Positions 11,284 to 22,796 of a DNA stretch of 64,000 nt are shown here, one piece after another; position 1 is the stretch's first letter, and each line of letters opens with the position of its first letter. Below the pieces are notes generated by a model. The model did no database searches. It had not been told where the DNA came from and was given only the letters and a program-made list of their open reading frames with translations. This DNA comes from Apiotrichum sp. Y4204 (lineage: Eukaryota; Basidiomycota; Tremellomycetes; Trichosporonales; Trichosporonaceae). The DNA is taken from positions 186,001 to 250,000 of the forward strand of contig JAMYHL010000051.1 in assembly GCA_025531455.1 (NCBI GenBank), read 5' to 3'. The translations under genes were made by a program, and so were the position numbers.

Positions 11284-12137
11284 ATGTCGAACCAGCAGCA
11301 CCAGGAGGAGTGAGTACTTGCTCGTGCGCTACCGGGAGTTGAACTCCCCGCTCCCCGCGAGCGCCCGTGCGACCCCAGAACATCCCTACCTCATTTGCAC
11401 ACCACTAACCCCAGCTCGTACCGTTACGGCGGCCAGGGCTTCAGCGGCGTCCCCGGCGGCGTCGTCGTCGACCCCGGATCCGGCGGCTTCGGTGGCCAGA
11501 AATACGCCAAGCAGGGCCAGCAGGGTGCGGGCGCTGCACAGGAGCACACCCACCCGGCCCACGACGACAGGTGAGTCCAAGTTCATCTCAACGTCTCCTC
11601 CCATTTCGACACCCACTTTTCCAGCCCAGCGCCTGTGCCACTCGTACATTCCACTGACCCCAGCGCGTACCGCTATGGCGGCCAGGGCTTCAGCGGCGTC
11701 CCCGGCGGCGTCGTCGTTGACCCCGGATCCGGTGGTTTCGGCGGCCAGAAGTTTGCCAAGCAGGGCCAGCAGGGCCAGCAGGGTGCCGCGCAGGAGCACA
11801 CCCACCCCGCTCACGACGACAGGTGAGTACCAAGTGCGGAGTTTCTTGAGTTTCTTGCCCTTGCTCTTCGGCTCCAATCTGACACCGCAGCGGATACCGT
11901 TACGGCGGCCAGGGCTTCAGCGGCGTTCCGGGCGGCGTTGCGATCGAGGCGGGCTCGGGCGGCTTTGGCGGCGAGCGGTACCACACCCCGCCTGTGGGCG
12001 GTGCGGCGTCTGACGGCGCGTCGCACCACCACAGCCACCACCACGCGTCGGGTGGTGATGCTGCCCAGGGCTCGGTCGCGCCCGGCACGGGACATGCGCA
12101 CCACAAGCACGAGCACCACGACGAGGAGCGCAGGTAG
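11284..12137 (+). CDS. Gly/His-rich protein from tandemly duplicated exons
   Basis: Four exons (11284-11309, 11415-11570, 11664-11822, 11891-12137) give about 195 aa. All three introns (105, 93 and 68 nt) are phase 2. The short start MSNQQHQE is followed by three copies of a ~52-residue unit beginning YRYGGQGFSGVPGGV and continuing GSGGFGG. Copies 1 and 2 (exons 2 and 3) are nearly identical in DNA and end in EHTHPAHDD. Copy 3 diverges into a His-rich tail containing HHHSHHH and HAHHKHEHH. There is no signal peptide or membrane segment, so it is probably a cytosolic disordered protein. The His clusters suggest metal binding and the glycine-rich repeat recalls hydrophilins, but no known family is recognised. 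The symmetric intron phases let exons be duplicated or skipped without breaking the frame. Confidence 0.85.
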
Positions 12138-12935
12138 ACGGTAGAAGATCAAGTGCACAAAAGATCGATATGGATGTAACGTTGACGTGTGACGTTTACA
12201 CGCTGCATATCTGACATGAGTGGAGCGGCTGGGTACCGGGCTATGGGAGTCTTCATCTTGAGGTGCAAAGTCGGCCCGTAAAGTCTCGATGGAACGAATC
12301 GGCTTAGAATTCTTCCTGTGACATACTCATTCTACTAATTACCAGGCTAAGCCTCCGTCCTCATGCTCACGCTCGTCGTGTCTCCAACCTTATGAGCGCT
12401 GAGATCGCAAATATGAAACCTGGTATACATGAGATGGAGATAGGAGGGAACGAAGCCGTCACGACAGACCTCACTGTGGACAGCTTCAGAATCAGCCGAA
12501 TCTCTTCGGTCCTCCTGGTCACAGCTACAGGATTGATATAATCTTTCCCAGCCAGACAAACCAGAGCGATGTCGGTGAGACGAAAAATAGCCGCTGCCAG
12601 TCCGTTCAGATCTGACAGCTCAGCTTTGGTCGCGCCTGTTGAGTTGACAGCACTGTTTCTTATCTCTCCGACTTCTCGCGTCCGGTTCTCCGCGCCCCGA
12701 TCGCCAACGGAGCCGGGAAAGCACTAGGGCTGAGTATGCTCGCTCTAATCACCTACCAACCATGCGCCCCACACGGACAACCAGCTGAGCTAGGATATCA
12801 AAACAGAAGCCAGAACGTGTGCCGTACGTGATCGAACAGAAACAGAGATAAGACCACATTCGCGAAGCACAGCGTCAGTCGTCAGCCAGCTGGATGATAT
12901 CCAGAAACTCTTCCATATGCCAGTACAGTCTAGAC
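12138..12935. other. Intergenic between convergent genes
   Basis: Lies between the 3' ends of the plus-strand Gly/His-rich gene and the minus-strand acyl-CoA dehydrogenase gene. No coding or RNA feature was recognised. Confidence 0.5.
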
Positions 12936-14823
12936 CTAGAGCCGCGCGCCCTCAACGCTTCCAAACGCGATCATCTGGTCAAGGCGCGTGACCTCGCGCC
13001 ACGGGCGTGCGGGGTGCGGCGTGCCGACCGTGCGGGCCGCAAACCGCGCGGCAATCTCGACAGCAACGGCGTCACCGTCGCGCTCGGCATCAGCGATGAG
13101 GAGAGCGGCGGAGACGAGGTCCGCAATGCGCATGAGCGTGTCGCGGCCGTACGCGAGCGCCTCCTCCACGTCCGTTGGGGGAGAGAGGGCCGCGGCGGCG
13201 GCCTTGATCGCGGCTTTCTCGGCGCTGAGGCCCCCGTTCTTTGCCAGAGTCGAGCTGAACCACCCACGCAGGGCATCGAGCACGGCGCCGCCCTCGCGTC
13301 CCGAGATAACCTTGATCGTGTCGCTGGAGAGCACGTCCGTCGTGCCCTCCCAGATGGCGAGGACGTTGGCGTCGCGGAAGATGCGCGCAATGTTCATCTC
13401 GGGGCTCTCGACGTTTTCCATGTATCCGACGCCGCCGAGCGCCTCCATGCACTCCTGCACGCCGTGGATCGAGTGCTTTGCCGTGCTTGCCTTGACGACC
13501 GGCGTGAGCACGCGAAGGAGGAGCGCGGCCGCGCGGGGGTCAGAGGGAACGAGTGGCGAGTGGGGACCGGCTGCTCCGGCCTCCTGTGCTTCGCAGGCAC
13601 CGAGGAGTGCGGCGACGAAACAGCTCAGTGCGAGGTCACCGCGGTACGTCAGCGACACACCGGCTAGCGTCTTGGCGAAGAGCGGGCGGTGGACGAGGAG
13701 GTTGTGCGGTGGGGGGAGGGAGGGGAAGGGGCGGACGCGGGCGAACGCGCGGGCAATGCCGAGCGCACGGCCAAGGAAGCCAATGGACGAGACTGGATGC
13801 ATCAGCGTGTGGTCGAGAGCTGCATGACATGCACTCACCAGAGTTGTAGTAGCGCGTAATGTTGAGCAGCGCCGAGATGACAGGTACGCCGCGGCCCTCC
13901 TCGCCAATGAGCCACGCACGCATGCCCGCGACCTCGACCTCGGCGGTAGGCAGGGCCTTTGTGCCGAGCTTGTTCTTGAGGCGCTGGATGCGGATACCGT
14001 TCATCTCGACGCGGCCGTTCACGATGCGGCGTGTCGGCGCAAAAAAGCAGCTCAGGCCGCGCGGCGTGCGCGCCAGCAGCACAACGCACCCGCAGTCCGT
14101 CGCGGACGAAAACCACTTGAAGCCATCCACAGTCCACGGTCCGAGAGGAAGGCCGTCAATGTCGGTACCGGTATGCGGGGGTGCAAAGGCCGCGACCGTC
14201 TCTGTGCCGCGCACGTCGCTCCCGCCAGGCCGCTCCGTCATCCACTGGCCGCTAGTCCACGCCTCGCGGGGGTCCGTGGAGAGGAGGCGCTGCACGGCGC
14301 GCTCAAACACCTTGCGCTGAAATCCCGAGACCTTGGGGTTGGCCAGTTCGCGGAGGAGACACGCGACCGCACCGTCCTGCATCGCCGAGGGGCACGTCGC
14401 GATCGCAGACGAGGCGTTCCACAGATGCAGCTTGTACAGCTGGGCGAGGCGGGTGTTTGGGCCAAACTCCTTGCGCGCGTATCCGAGCGCGACGATGCGC
14501 TCTGAAATGCCTAGATCCTGCAGCGCCTTCCATCCCGGAGAGGTGACGAGCGCGTCGCCTACCGGATGGCCGAATGCCGAAAAGCCCGAGCCAGAGATGT
14601 ACGGCAGGTCGTGCTCCGCGTTGACAACCCAGCCGAGAACCTCTTTTGTAAGGACGCGGTCGCCAAAGGCCGCGAGTTCGCCGTGCATCCCGTCCAGCAT
14701 TTGCGCCGGGGCGAACTGGCTCACTGCGCGGCGGAGCGCGACGTCATCGGCGTACTGGTTTGGAATCAGCGGGTGCGGCTGGAAATAGCCCGTGGTGGAT
14801 GTTGCGCCGACGAGCTTGGCCAT
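12936..14823 (-). CDS. AidB-like acyl-CoA dehydrogenase
   Basis: Two exons (13840-less-one: 13839-14823, and 12936-13792) joined over a 46-nt intron give about 613 aa. It starts with the ATG at 14823 (MAKLVGATSTTGYFQPHPLI). The flavoprotein fold is shown by two acyl-CoA dehydrogenase signatures: MTERPGGSDVRGTE near residue 195, and a C-terminal segment from about 437 with ALGGVGYMEN, IARIFRDANVLAIWEGTTDV. The N-terminal part and the overall length (~600 rather than ~400 aa) match the AidB branch, whose bacterial member is induced by alkylating agents; related fungal proteins oxidise unusual acyl-CoAs. It would reduce FAD while introducing a 2,3 double bond. There is no obvious mitochondrial leader or C-terminal peroxisomal SKL (the end is EGARL), so location is uncertain. 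The exact substrate is unknown. Confidence 0.9.
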
Positions 14824-15309
14824 AGTGTCGTGATTGTGTGAGAGAGAGTGTATGTGAGAGAAGTGAAAGTGAGAGAAAGACAGAGAGAGATGTAGCAAGA
14901 CACGTCGGTGATTCAAGTATTCCGGAGCAGCAGCAACATTCCATCCTCCCCACCACCATTGTACGCTTACTCGAGGTAACCGACGGGAAAGCCACAACGG
15001 CGGACATCTCCGTCAATGCGACACTCTCGATACTTACTCTTGTCGTCCTCCCTCATGGGCATCCATGCAACGACTACAGCCAAGCTCGCGATACCGGCGG
15101 CCGACATGAAACGCAACATGCGTAAAATGCATCTGTCTGTCTGTCTTGTGCAATGCCGTCAATGCCTACAGTTGTAATGTAACACCGTCGTCCTACAAGT
15201 GAGTGTGAATGGTATCACCACGTCTGGTCGTCACGTCCTCGTGGTACTCTTTCTTGCCCTAGCTGCTCTCTATTCTTCCTTCGCTCCCCTTGCCCTCCTT
15301 CGCTAGCTC
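14824..15309. other. Short intergenic spacer and promoter
   Basis: Separates two minus-strand genes: it is the promoter of the acyl-CoA dehydrogenase (start 14823) and the 3' flank of the SUMO protease gene (stop 15310). A purine-rich GAGAGA tract lies at 14838-14890, just upstream of the start codon. No gene was seen. Confidence 0.5.
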
Positions 15310-18300
15310 TCAATCCTCGTCGTCCGACGAGTCAATGTTGATAGGTTCCTCGACGGTGGCACCATGCCCAGGAGCTGGCCTCGAACCCGATCCCGAAGCA
15401 GAACGGCCGGGCGTTGCAGCGACGGACGTTCGGCCCCCACGAGTTGATGCTACGCGTCGGCGCTTGTTGCTGCCGCCGGAAACGGACGTCGGCATTGGCT
15501 CCCCTGCATCCTCAACCGGGGCAAGTGGCTTCGGTGGGCCGGAAGCGCCTGTCGACCCACGTGTGGCCGCCCTTTTGCGCTTTATGGACCCGGGCGCAGA
15601 TCGCTGCTGTTGCAAAGGAACCCCTGATGGGCTTGGAGGTTGCTGTGCTCGCGACCGAGTAATGCGGCTTGAAGTGACAGACGGTGGCGACGCGGGGGTG
15701 GGTGATCCGCTGGGAGATGACCTGTGAGGTGGGGACAGCGGACTGCGTTGTTGAGGAGCCGCTACTAGCTCTGGCGAGGGTTCGGGCGTCTCAGAGTGGG
15801 AATCCTCTTCTTGCACTTGATGGTCGGCCGGAGGACGGGACTGTACCATCGGAGGTGGTGCCTCGTCCTCCTCAGAGTCCGATACCAATGGATGCATTGG
15901 ATAAGTCCCGGGAAAGCCACGCGATGTATGCCCTGGGACCAATCCCGAAGGAAGCTTGGACGACGGTTGCTGTGGTGGCGTCCCGCTCCGAGACTCGAGG
16001 TCATCCTCCGAATCCGCCACTCCATCGTCGAGCTGCGGTTTCGTGGGCGACGAGAAAGGCAGGTTACTCGATTCATTCGGCGTCGAGTGTTCGGACGATG
16101 GCCGGCCACGCATCGCCGACGAGCGATTGGAAAGATTGACGCGATCGCGTCCCTGAGTGCGCTCATCGGTCTCCGACGTGTCCGGTGTCTTTGGGGTGTG
16201 ACTGTCCGACTTGAAATACCCCTTTTGCAGAGTGGTCTGTCGCCCTGTATCGTTCTTAAGGCGTGTGTCAGACCTCTTTCGAGACACTCGGGACTTTGGC
16301 AAGTACACGCCACTGCCATCGTCGTCTGACTCTACGAACGCGGCTTCGTGCGAGCGCCGGCGCGAAGGACCTGGACGGTTGTCGGGTGGAAAACGGTAGT
16401 CCTGGTCAACGTCTGGTTCAGATTCGTCCAGATCGTCGACCGCAGGCGCCGTGGCCAAGCGGATCGGTTGAAGCGCCACGTCTCCAGGATCGGACGGCGG
16501 CGGAGAGCTAGGGAATAACGGACCGTCCTCTTCTTCTTCCTCCTCCTCTTCCTCCTCCTCCTCTTCGTCCCCTCTGATGTGAGCTTTACCGTTCAGAGCG
16601 ACGTTCTGCCCAAGAACTGAGAGTGCCACTCTGGCGCGCCGCGCCTCTCTTTCGCCCGGTGAGGATTTACGGGATGTACCCCCAGATGAGGGTCCATTTC
16701 CACGGGGTTCGTGTTCGTCTTCAGAGTCGGGGTGCGGCTTGAAAGTATAGGGGCTATACTGAGCTGCGGGCCGTGGAGTGATCTCCGGCTGAGGCGACGA
16801 TGACTGACCTCGCAGAAGTTGCGCCGGTTGCGGCGGTTGCGGTGACGGTACGGTTGGCTCGGGCTGCGTCACGTCCGGCCGTCGTGAAAGCTCAGGGGAC
16901 GATTCGGGGGACAGAATCGTGTGCCCGAGAGCGTCGCCGTTGCCTTCCGACGCCCGTCTCGAGGATCCAAACCCCGCCTCAGGATCGGATGGCTGAGCAT
17001 TGCTAATGGATCCGGGTTTCTCCTCAGATTCGATTTGCTGGGAAGACAAAACGATCGAATCATCCTCCTCCGTCGCAGCTGATGTGTTGGCGGCCGTAGG
17101 ATCCTTCCCGTCCTGTATGCTTTTCCACATGACGGTGCTCATCTGAAGGACGTCTATCCAATCGGTGCGTAGCTTCAAGGTCGCGTCCTTGTCCCAGATG
17201 CGATCCTTCGCTTCGTCCCATTCCGACGGCTTGGAGCCCTTAGGCTGCGACTTATCTTGTCAGTACGCGAAAAGCATAACAGCGAGTGTACTTACACCAA
17301 TAAAGGTGAGCATCCCCTGTGGGTCCGCTAGTATCTTCTTGACGTAATGAATGAGGAAGACACCGCAGTCCGAAAAGTTGCCCTGGCGGGGCACCTTGAC
17401 CTCGATGTACTGAGAGTTGTCTATGCTGGCCGGAGCACCCCGCTTGTGTCTGGCCTCAAATACAAGCCATCGTCTGAGGTTGTTGGACACGGCTCGATGG
17501 GAGTGACCGAGTGAGTCAAAGGTCATGATCCATGCCCTGGAACGTCAGAAGGATCTCACACTACTACTCACTTGTTAGGGTTTCCAAGGATATCATGTCG
17601 GTCCTCAGGCTGAGCAGGCTTGGATTCACTTGATTCAGCTGGTGGGCTTTGAAGCTCGAATTGGGAGTTGAAAATGTCTAATGTGCTCGATTGTATTGGC
17701 TTTGGTGAAGAATCTCTGGTTCCCGGTTTACTCGGACTGATGTGGAGCTCTTCAACCTTGCCTTCCACAGCCGCAACCTGATCCTCATCGTCATCGTCAC
17801 TCAGGATAGCGCTTTTATTTTCAGGAGCCGCAGTCGCTGATCGAGAACTGGAAGGCTTTGGAGAAACGGCGGGCGGCGCTTCCTTTGTCAAGATGCCGGC
17901 TGGGTTGTAGATGATGGCCAAAAACCAGTGCAGGTTCTCATTGATCGGCACAATTACGAAGTCTTTTGTGAATATGTCAACCGACTTGGTCCACTTCTTA
18001 ACGGAGTCGTACGCGGGCCACTCCTCGTCTGAGGCCTTCTGCCTGTACAGTAAGTGCCTAGGTGATGGTGACTGAGGTCACTCCATACTCACTTTCGATT
18101 GTCTTTCTTCGACAACCGCTCATAGAAGAATGAGTTGAAGAGGTGAAGAGGCGGTGGGGTCACAAGCTCGTTGATCGTATGTCTTGAAAGTTAGTTTCAC
18201 CATTGTATGACGACATACTTGAGACCAAACTCGATAAAGACATCGTTCAAAAACTCGCCGTCCTGAAGCCGATATACAGCGTCCTTCGTCACCACAATCT

Positions 18301-20494
18301 CCCCTTTTTCGAACGGATATTCGAAGAGCCTATGCGTGAGATGTTGTCGACAGCATGACTTACATTTCATTGCGGCCTTCGCGGGGTGGCCGGGGCATAT
18401 GCTGGATATCATTAAGATCCAGATCGTCCTCCATCGGCGTCGCTTTGGGGGTGTTTCGGGCACTTCGCCGGGCTGGAGCTGCGACGGAGCGTGAGGAGGA
18501 TGCGACGTTGTTACTGCAGGTAAGCATGGCAGATCACACAAAACTCACAATGACAGCATGGACTGCTTGGGATCCACTGCGTAGCCCCTCTGTTTGCTGT
18601 CCGGCTTAGCACTAAGCGAGGTCGTCGGTGACGTGGTGTCTGCCTGGAGGCGCGATGTTGCCGCATTAGCTGCCCGTTTCCGCTGGTCACTTCTCCGGGT
18701 GTGGTGCTTCGTAGTGGCGAGGAATGCGTCGTGAAGATTTGCCACATCTACAGGGCTATAGCATGTTAGCAGTAAACGTTGATTTCACCCACGTAGCGAT
18801 GTGAATGTCCTTCTGCGTGATGCCGTTTGCTTTCATTCCGTTCTTAATGGCGTCCATGATCTGCATCGCCTCATTTGGAGACTTAGACTGGAAAAGCAAG
18901 CAGACACGTAGCACTAATGGGACTGGGGTCAGATTTGCCAACTCAGCCCACCTACGGTCTGATTGTCCCAAAAATGTCTTCTGAAAGGACTGCCGCTCTG
19001 ATTCGCTGAGTTCCATAATAAAGGTGCAGAAGGGTTTCTCATGTTCACATATCTATGATCAGCTGGGGTCATGTCGCGGCAGACCTACCGTGATTTCTGA
19101 CAGTCGGGAGACCGGGCAGACAAAAGGATCGTTGCCGCTGCGTCGATACAGTTTGAAATATACGTCCTTGTCTACCGAGTGGACACGAATGCGGTCCGCT
19201 TCGAGTGAAACTTCCGGGATGAGCCACGCAGCGGTAATCATGGCTCCGATGCTGGATGACTTCGGAGGCAGATTGGAGGACGGCAATGTGGGCCGGGGAG
19301 TAGCAGTGTTACCCAATCGATCCTGCATGGGAGCTCTGCGCGCAGGTCGTTTGAGTTCATATTGCGTACGCTGCGCGGGAATCTCTTTGCCTTTACCCTT
19401 CCTGTCCACGGAGGGGGAAATGGCTGTCACCTCTGGGGAGGGCGGCGTAGGGGTGAACGACTCGATGGTTTCAAGCGAATCCGCTCCGCGTGGGGCAGCC
19501 GACGTGGCTGTGATCCGCTTGGCCGCGCTCGTAGAGCTTTCTGCTGCAGCAGATTGGTTCAGACTCAAAATCCTCTTTTCTGGCGAGGAGACGACCAATT
19601 TCTCTGGTGATGCCGACTGACCGTTGGTATGTGATGCAGAGCTGGGGCTGAAGTTTGTCGCGCGCGTTTTGCGCGCTGATACTTCCGAAGCAGGTCCTGG
19701 CTGCAGCTCTTCCGGATCGCTGTCGACGACGTTGACGATCTTGTCCGTTTTGAAAACAGGCATTTTCTTGTGATGTCTACTGCCTTGAGTGTGTTCGGGA
19801 CGTTTCAATGGTCCGGGGCAGTTCTGAGCAGCAGCAATGAGCGCGGCTTTTGCCTTTGGCTTTGCCCGATCCGCCCTGGTGGCTGTTGATGACGGGCCTG
19901 CTCCGCTAGGTTGAAGAAACTGATGTAGGGGTGCGCCGTTCATCTGATCTTCGTCCGAGTCGGACACCGTGTGGATCTCTTCATCGGAAGGCTTGGCCTT
20001 TTTGGCGTCTCTTGAAGGCATTGCGCGCGTTGAGGGCCCCGCGGCGGACGACCTCCTGTCGCGCAGATTACTGGATTGAAGTGTCCTGCTGCCCGCCGTC
20101 TCGGCCCTTCCTGCATCTGATCGGGAAGAAGATTGAGGCTGACGGGCATTACGGCTCGCGGCAGCGTACGGGGAGTTGTTTCCTCTCGAGTTGTTTCCTC
20201 TTGAGTTGTTTCCTCTCTTCACAAAGTCAGTTTCTGATACGGGAATGAATCCCAGGATCCCAGGGCAAGCGGTTCACGTACTCTGACAATGTCAGTTCTA
20301 TCCACATAGCCCGCCGGCGAGGCATGATGAGCCACTCACGATATGGCAGTTCTTTTATCACCCTCAAGAAAGACAATCGGGCGTTTGTCCTCATCGTCGT
20401 CCACCGGCGCCCGAACTCCTCCTCTCATATCTGCACGCGACGGGCTCGGATGCGGGTCACGTTTGGGATCCGAGTGCAGCTCGAGGTACTCCAT
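15310..20494 (-). CDS. ULP2: Ulp2-type SUMO protease
   Basis: A C48 cysteine protease that removes or trims SUMO chains in the nucleus, like yeast Ulp2 and human SENP6/7. Eleven exons were traced: 20340-20494, 19089 to about 20214, 18956-19037, 18793-18913, 18549-18755, 18364-18513, 18219-18329, 18093-18182, 17572-18042, 17296-17536 and 15310-17244, giving about 1562 aa. The triad is visible: His in NENLHWF (about 719), Asp in MTFDSLG (about 845) and Cys in [12 protein letters not shown] (about 895). A Ser/acid-rich insert of ~100 residues separates His from Asp, as in the Ulp2/SENP6-7 branch. Long disordered tails flank the core. The C-tail has a poly-Glu run and ends [11 protein letters not shown], resembling a SUMO-interacting motif. 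The start [10 protein letters not shown] (20494) and the exon 1-2 junction are the least certain points. Confidence 0.88.
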
Positions 20495-21141
20495 AGACGT
20501 ATGGGTCCGGAGGGGGCGTTAAGCTGTGGGCGTCAGTGGGAACGAGGGCGGAGCAGGCTAGTAGCCGCCAGTGCTGCCAACGAATCGCGAGATAAGCTAC
20601 ACACCGAATTATATACGCTCTGTCTGGCTCATGGGCCCATGCCCATAGCGACGCGGCCCGCAGCGACGAGAAGTGACTTTGTTGGCGTGCGGGGGGAAAG
20701 TGCGGCGGGATCCTGGTGGGACGCGATGTTTATGTTGACCACGATCTGGGGATGGGCAAGGGGTGGTGGACCAAGGTGGTGGATCAAGATGGTGCGCTTC
20801 TGGGCAGAAGGGACGAGGTACGGATTCCTGGGTGCCTGCAGTGAGGATAGTGGAAATTGGTGATGGCGAGAAGCGACGAATGGATGGCGACAAGAAAGAT
20901 GTCGGTGGTGAACAGTGATGAGGATAGAGAGAGAGAGCAGTTGACGAAACGTGAGTGGACTGTGAGTGGGAGGGAAGACAAAGACACAAGAGACGAGGAT
21001 GATGATCAGCATGAAGGGAAGTAAATTGCGACGCGATACACACTCTTTCTCAGTGGTTACACTCTCTCAATCTGCACAATTTCTCATTTCGCCACCCATC
21101 CACTCGACCATACCATCACCACCAACGCACACGCGGCGAGC
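20495..21141. promoter_or_regulatory. Divergent promoter, ULP2 and WRAP53-like genes
   Basis: This 647-bp stretch lies between the start of the SUMO protease (minus) and the start of the WD40 gene (plus), so it must drive both. No gene or conserved element was identified in it. A/G-rich tracts occur at about 20860-20960. Confidence 0.55.
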
Positions 21142-22689
21142 ATGCACGCCGAGAACGACGGGGATAGCGGCATTGCAGAGGGCTCGGGTTCGGGGAGCGA
21201 GGGGCGCAGCCTGCATGCAGAGGACAGCACGCTTGTATCGCCGAATGCCAATGGCGCCCCGGTGGAGGTTACTTGCACAGAAACAGAAACACAATCCACA
21301 TGGCCCACCGCCCCGGCCTACGACTTTACCTCGCCGCACCGCGTCGCGTGCGTCGCGGCGTCGGGACTCGACGCCGAGGTTGAAGGCTGCTTCTTCCGCA
21401 GTGCACGGTGGTGCGTCTGCTAAGGTTCACCGTATCTGTAGCAGAAGAGCTGATGGCAGGGCGGCGGACACTGTCTCGGTACTGACGACGGCGGAGGACC
21501 GCGTAGTGCGCGTCCTGCAGACGTGCGTGCTGATGTGATATCTATAGTGCTGACGGCAGGGAGTTCACAGATGGCAAGGCAAGCGGGTTCTCCACGGCCC
21601 GCGCCTTCCCCCAGGCCGACGCAGTCAACGGCGCGCTCTGGTATCCTTCGGCATCAGTCGCCGCGCCGGAATCGTACTGCTTTGTCGTGAGCGTGCGCGA
21701 CACGCCTGTCAAGCTCCTCGACGCGACGGACGGGAGAGTGCGTCCGCTGACTTATTCAGTCTCTAGCTGACATCAGATACGCGCATCGTATCCTATTGTC
21801 GATCACCAGGAGCGCTTCGTCGCACCACACAGCATGGCTTTCAACACGCTGGGCACAAAGTGAGCTACAGTATCTTTTCATAGCTCGCTAATACTAGACT
21901 GTACTGCGGTTTCGAATCGGCGATTGAGGTATTCGACATTGCGACACCGGGGTACAACACCGCCGAGCGGCGAAAGACGGCGGCGACGCGGCGCGAGCGC
22001 GGCGCCCAGCGCGGGCTCATCTCCGCTCTGGCGTTCTCGCCGCACGACACGGCGTCCTTCGCCGCAGGCGCATATACCGGCTCTGTGGCGCTGTACGACG
22101 AGGACACGTCCGGCGCAGTGGGCGTGCTCGACGGCGTGCGCGGCGGAGGAGTCACCCAGCTCGCGTACCACCCCCTCAATGCCCATGTCCTCTTTGTTGC
22201 GTCTCGCCGCGCAGAAGCCATTCAGGTGTACGACCTGCGCGACGCGTCCGCGCCCCTTACGAGCCTCGAGCGGCCGGGGAGCACAAACCAGCGTATTGCG
22301 TTCGATGTCGATCCGTGGGGACGCTGGATTGCGTCCGGCGACGAGGTGGGTCGGCTTGCTACCATGGCTGACGCCAGCACGGCACCGTCCGGATATGGGA
22401 CGCGGCGAGCTTTGAGATGGTTGCGGAAACGCCGCTTGCGCAAGGTGGGTTGCTGTACTGGCCGCGAAGCTAACCCCCAGACGCGGTCAGCGCGGTGCAG
22501 TTCCACGCGTACCACCCTCTTCTTCTCACATCTGCGGGATCCCGCGCAACGGATATCGAGGTCTCGAGCGACGAGGATTCTGACTCGGACTCGGGGTCAG
22601 ACTCGGAGACGACATACCACCACCGCATCATCAGGCCTGCCCCGCCAAAGGACACGCGCCTGTCTCTCTGGTCCATGTCGCCACTGTAA
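21142..22689 (+). CDS. WRAP53/TCAB1-like WD40 protein
   Basis: Seven exons (21142-21410, 21442-21522, 21560-21737, 21777-21859, 21898-22345, 22378-22444, 22481-22689) give about 444 aa; the exon 1-2 junction is the least certain. The N-terminus is disordered and acidic, then a WD40 propeller begins at YDFTSPHRVACVAASG. Several segments align in order with human telomerase Cajal body protein 1: LWYPSASV, VVSVRDTPVKLLDATDGR, APHSMAFNTLGTKLYCGFE, AIEVFDIATPG, RGLISALAFSPHD and GTVRIWDAASFE. The human protein binds CAB-box scaRNAs and telomerase RNA; fungal relatives (Swt21-like) are linked to mRNA processing. The last blade carries an acidic Asp/Ser insert (EDSDSDSGSDSE). Introns use GTGCGT and GTGGGT as well as GTGAGC donors. 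Confidence 0.85.
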
Positions 22690-22796
22690 CATACTGTATG
22701 CATGTACACCGCCTACCTCTCGGGATCTCGGGGTCTCTGCTACGAGTTGTCGCCAATAACTGTCACTATATTCTATGCATGTACATTAATGCCTAT

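Noticed and set aside
11325..11360. T-arm-like GAGTTCAACTC on the minus strand
   Set aside because: The stem does not pair with a 7-nt loop and no acceptor, D or anticodon arms are present; it lies inside an intron.
10730..12013. 427-codon plus-strand open frame
   Set aside because: It runs through intergenic DNA and across introns of the Gly/His-rich gene in the wrong frame; the spliced frame gives a coherent repeat protein instead.
12894..13827. Long plus-strand frames opposite the acyl-CoA dehydrogenase
   Set aside because: Antisense shadows of a strongly supported gene.
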